A stretch of DNA of 64,000 nucleotides, from the NCBI GenBank assembly GCA_037127255.1, contig JBANSL010000018.1, forward strand, positions 15,845,175-15,909,174. Reading direction: 5' to 3'. Position 1 is the first letter of the stretch; every line of letters begins with the position of its first letter. The notes under the pieces were generated by a model that worked only from the letters and a program-made list of their open reading frames with translations, had not been told where the DNA came from and did not search any database. Origin of the DNA: Persicaria tinctoria. Taxonomy: Eukaryota; Streptophyta; Magnoliopsida; Caryophyllales; Polygonaceae. Shown here piece after piece: positions 61,405-64,000 of this stretch. The position numbers were made by a program, and so were the translations under genes.

Positions 61405-62408
61405 GAATTTTTTTTCAAAATATTCATTAAAAAATAATTATTTACTAAAATATTTACGGTTTCAAAATATTTACAAAAATATTCATTTTTTTCAGCTTTA
61501 TTAGAGAAACGCGGTCTCAGACCGCGTTTTTACTTAATATTACAATTTTCTATAAAAACGCGGTGTGAGACCGCGTTTTTACTTAATTTCCAAAAAAAAA
61601 AATAGAGACGCGGGCCAAAGCCGCGTTTTATCTGTAATTTCACAACGCAGCCCCCATCTTCCCCTCTGCAAACTCCGACCGCCCCCATCTTCCCCTCTGC
61701 GAGCTCCGACCATCAGATTCGGCCTCCTCCTCTGGCTTCCTCCTCGGAAACCCCTATCAGCGCACCGGCCTCACTCTTCGGCGTCATCCTTCTTCCCCTG
61801 CAGACTGCCGCCCTCGACCTCCAGCCCTTCGATCAGCCCCGCCCTCATCATCTGGCATCCTTCTCCTCCGAGCACCGGCCTCCTCCTCCGTGCCCAACCA
61901 TCTGTTGCCCTTCTTCCCCGACGCCGCCGGCCTTCTTCCCCTCTGCGAGCTCCGGTCTCCCATCAGATCTGGCTTCCTCCTCCGCACCCCCATCCGCACT
62001 CCGGATCAAAAAGGAAGCGTGGCGGAGCGGGCAAGGGAGGAGGTGGAGTTGCTCCGGCGCCTGATGTCTCCTCCAGTCCTCCGATTTCTCCTCCGGCGGC
62101 CCGACCTCTCGTCCTCCTTTGTATGAGACGGCGGCCCGACCTCGAGGCTCCACCGATTTCTCCTTCCTTTTCCCTAAAAAAATGGAAAAAAAAATTATCA
62201 GAGAGACGCGGATTCACCTCGCGTCTCTAGTATAAAAAAAATCCCTAATTTCATCTTTCATCCCGAAATTAATTTAATAGTAGAAACGCGGACTGAACCC
62301 GCGTTTTTCTGTAAAATCTGACAAAAATGAATATTTTTGTAAATAATTTAAAAGTGTGAATATTTTGTTAAATATTTATTTTTGGGTGAATATTTTGAAA
62401 AAAAATTT
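61405..62408. mobile_element. 1-kb Mutator-like element with CGCGG hairpins, inserted in exon 1 of copy 6
   Basis: 1,004 bp with 9-bp duplication gaatttgac (61396-61404, 62409-62417) and terminal inverted repeat AATTTTTTTTCAAAATATTCA at both ends. Five short hairpins of the form ACGCGG...CCGCGT sit at about 61507-61530, 61556-61582, 61605-61630 (left) and 62202-62228, 62283-62308 (right). The centre is GC- and CT-rich with repeats of CTTCCCCTCTGC(A/G)A(G)CTCC. The 221-codon frame at 61565-62230 is low-complexity Pro/Ser/Arg and overlaps frames on the other strand. Confidence 0.7.
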
Positions 62409-62821
62409 GAATTTGACATCTTAAACAATTTTTTTCAGTGTTTTTTTCCTTTTTTTTTCTTTTTTTTTTCCAAGCCGATTCAATTGTAGGTGGTATTAAC
62501 TAATAAAGGTGCCTTTATAGTGAGTGTCTCCCATATTTGATTCTTATAACCAATTTTCTCATCCATATGCTTTTCTTCTTTTTAGGCTTTTTTTTAGATA
62601 ATATATTATATTCTTAACACTTTGAATATAACCAAATCTAACAATTTTGTAGTATTTTTTATTTTTAGGTATTCACTGATTTTAAGGGTATTTTAATATT
62701 GTTCTAAAAATACACAAAGATAAAAATTCATACATGGTATGGGATCAACAGTACTAATTAGTTTTAATAACCACGAATACTTACAAATGTTAAACGCTTT
62801 TCAGCTACGTTTACTCTCGTT
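62409..62821 (-). promoter_or_regulatory. promoter of copy 6
   Basis: Starts with the second target repeat and ATG (62417-62419), then promoter sequence homologous to the other copies but more divergent. The TATA motif GCTATATATC is altered by a small deletion near 62495-62500 (ggtggtattaac in place of ggtgatatatagc). The promoter is interrupted at 62822 by a hAT element. Confidence 0.45.
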
Positions 62822-63428
62822 CAGTGGCGGACCCAGAAACTTTTGAGGGGGGGGGGGTCACCACCGTAGTATACAATAAGATCGAGAAAAAAGGCATAAA
62901 ACACATAACATGTTCGATAGTACAAACTGATGCCAAACAGTGGCGGATCCAGAATTCATAGGTATTTAGGATTAGATTTACCCAAATTGAATTATTTTGT
63001 AATAGAAAATTAGTTATTTAGCATAATTTTTATATGAAAATTTGCCCTCAAATTTTTGGTTCCTAAATTCATAGGTATTTAGGATTAGATTTACCCAAAT
63101 TGAATTATGTTATAATAGAAAATTAATTTTTTATATCAAATGGGGGAAGGGGCGGCTACTGTGAATGTAAATGGGGCCTTTTGAATTTTAACCTATAAAA
63201 AGATTTTTAAAAAAAATAGAGGTAAAAAATTAAAATTTGGTGAGTCGAACCCGCATTTTCTGACTTCGAAAGAGCTCACCCGCATTCTTTGTCATTTGAG
63301 CCAACGTTGTTCAGTGATTTCTTAATCTCTTTGCTTAATTATATCCAAAACGGGGTTTTTTTTTAAGTACATATTTCTCGGGCCGAGGGGGGGTCAAGTG
63401 ACCCCAGGACCCCCTGGGTCCACCACTG
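62822..63428. mobile_element. hAT element (CAGTGGCGGACCCAG ends) in the upstream region of copy 6
   Basis: 607 bp, terminal repeats CAGTGGCGGACCCAG / CTGGGTCCACCACTG, 8-bp duplication ctctcgtt (62814-62821, 63429-63436). At 62938 a second CAGTGGCGGATCCAG end of the same family begins, followed by two copies of TCATAGGTATTTAGGATTAG (from 62958 and 63069), suggesting a nested relative without its own far end. No transposase. Confidence 0.75.
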
Positions 63429-63837
63429 CTCTCGTTAATATAGAGTAGTGCTTAGGGTAAAATGTAAAAAATCACCGATAAATTAGGCCATTTTCAATAT
63501 AACCTCCGGAAAGCAATTGCATAGCACCACATGTTAACAAGTTTCGTTAACAATGAGAAAAACTTGTTAGAAATGGAAAATTAATGAGTTAGATTATATA
63601 TTTTAACTGAGACATTCATTCATTCGGTTAATATATAGGGGAGTGGTATTTAATTATTATAAACAAAAAATAAAATAAACCCAATACGGCTCCCGGGGGA
63701 GTGGTATTTAATTATTATAAAAAAAAAAAAAAAACTAAAAACCGGGCGAGCTATAAAGAGATAGAGAAGTCTCGACCCGGGAGAAGATTTAAAGGGAAAA
63801 AAAAATTCAAGTGTCAACCCGATCCAGGCGGTTCGCA
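63429..63837. other. end of array homology and unassigned AT-rich sequence
   Basis: 63429-63470 still matches the array spacer; homology then stops. GAGTGGTATTTAATTATTAT occurs at about 63641 and 63699. The rest holds no open frame or motif I can identify. From about 63720 onward the sequence may belong to the retroelement whose 3' end follows. Confidence 0.4.
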
Positions 63838-64000
63838 CTTGAGGGGGCGTGTTGGGAATAAAAAGAATCCCTCCCACATCGGTGGTTGATGATATAACAA
63901 ACCAAAATATAAGGGTGGGTAAAGCCCCTACACATTGGTTTAAGCTTTTGTGTAAAGTGGTGGATCTCGACCTTATAACCAAAAAATAAAAAATAAACCC
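63838..64000 (+). mobile_element. polypurine tract and start of a short 3' LTR (TRIM/copia-like)
   Basis: CTTGAGGGGGCG is followed at 63850 by TGTTGGGAATAAAAAG and CTCCCACATCGGTGG, the form of LTR start seen in TRIM and copia elements (compare GTCCCACATCGG in the array at 3724-4818). The LTR is cut by the right window edge, so its end and target site cannot be seen. Confidence 0.6.

Larger units (their letters stand above)
51137..62419 (-). pseudogene. alpha-carbonic-anhydrase-like copy 6, pseudogene with several insertions
   Basis: Exon 6 51137-51259, exon 5 56420-56619, exon 4 56733-56835, exon 3 56949-57052, exon 2 57164-57420, exon 1 61319-61404 plus the ATG at 62417-62419. Lesions read directly: a 1,004-bp element splits exon 1 after the fourth codon; the exon 2 acceptor CCAG is CCAA; an A-run in exon 5 is one base shorter than in copies 2, 3 and 5, giving a TGA two codons later; intron 5 holds a 5-kb LTR and intron 1 a 3.7-kb Mutator-like element. 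Exon 2 has one extra Gln codon, and exon 3 has Pro to Ser in the PSEH motif. The zinc-ligand changes match the other copies, so they predate the damage. Confidence 0.9.

Noticed and set aside
61565..62230. 221-codon Pro/Ser/Arg frame
   Set aside because: Low complexity, inside a non-autonomous element, with competing frames on the opposite strand and no motif.

Overview
This is nuclear DNA of a flowering plant, probably a eudicot. It carries intron-containing genes with GT-AG junctions. The mobile elements are typical of plants: long-LTR Ty3/gypsy, Athila-like, TRIM and copia pieces, hAT and Mutator-like DNA elements, and a Helitron-type end. The species cannot be read from the sequence.

The only host genes I can support form a tandem array on the minus strand. 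They are secreted alpha-carbonic-anhydrase-like proteins with six exons, about 290 residues and a signal peptide. Running left to right: copy 1 is cut by the left window edge (exons 3-1 at 54-842). Copy 2 is a pseudogene (23080-24290). Copy 3 is intact (26482-28062). Copy 5 has intact coding exons split by a 6-kb insertion (38221-45841). Copy 6 is a heavily damaged pseudogene (51137-62419). Two promoter/spacer blocks without a gene (36298-37903 and 49094-50819) mark lost copies. Where they can be compared, the fold-defining parts of the family are kept, but the residues matching His64, His94 and His119 of the animal enzyme are Leu, Arg and Gln. These are therefore probably non-enzymatic carbonic-anhydrase-related proteins.

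Each array unit holds gene, promoter, spacer and an approximately 880-bp non-autonomous hAT element at the same 8-bp target (TCCCCAAT), followed by an old LTR tail. The hAT insertion therefore predates the duplications. Later insertions pulled the array apart. They are a 20-kb nest upstream of copy 1 (solo LTR I 1233-21234, holding solo LTR II 5837-19721, which holds Athila-like element III 10089-19304, plus a TRIM/copia composite); LTR pieces V and VI (28760-36297); element VII in intron 3 of copy 5 (39004-45040); solo LTR IV in intron 5 of copy 6 (51394-56402); a 3.7-kb Mutator-like element in intron 1 of copy 6 (57439-61098); a 1-kb element in exon 1 of copy 6 (61405-62408); and a hAT element in its promoter (62822-63428). 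Most boundaries are supported by target-site duplications read directly from the flanks.

The most interesting items are the array of zinc-ligand-less carbonic-anhydrase-like genes, a pair of tRNA-like sequences with compensatory stem changes inside the Mutator-like element, a gag-protease ORF fused to an integrase-like tail in an element without reverse transcriptase, and dense TCGAnnTCGA palindromes in that element family.
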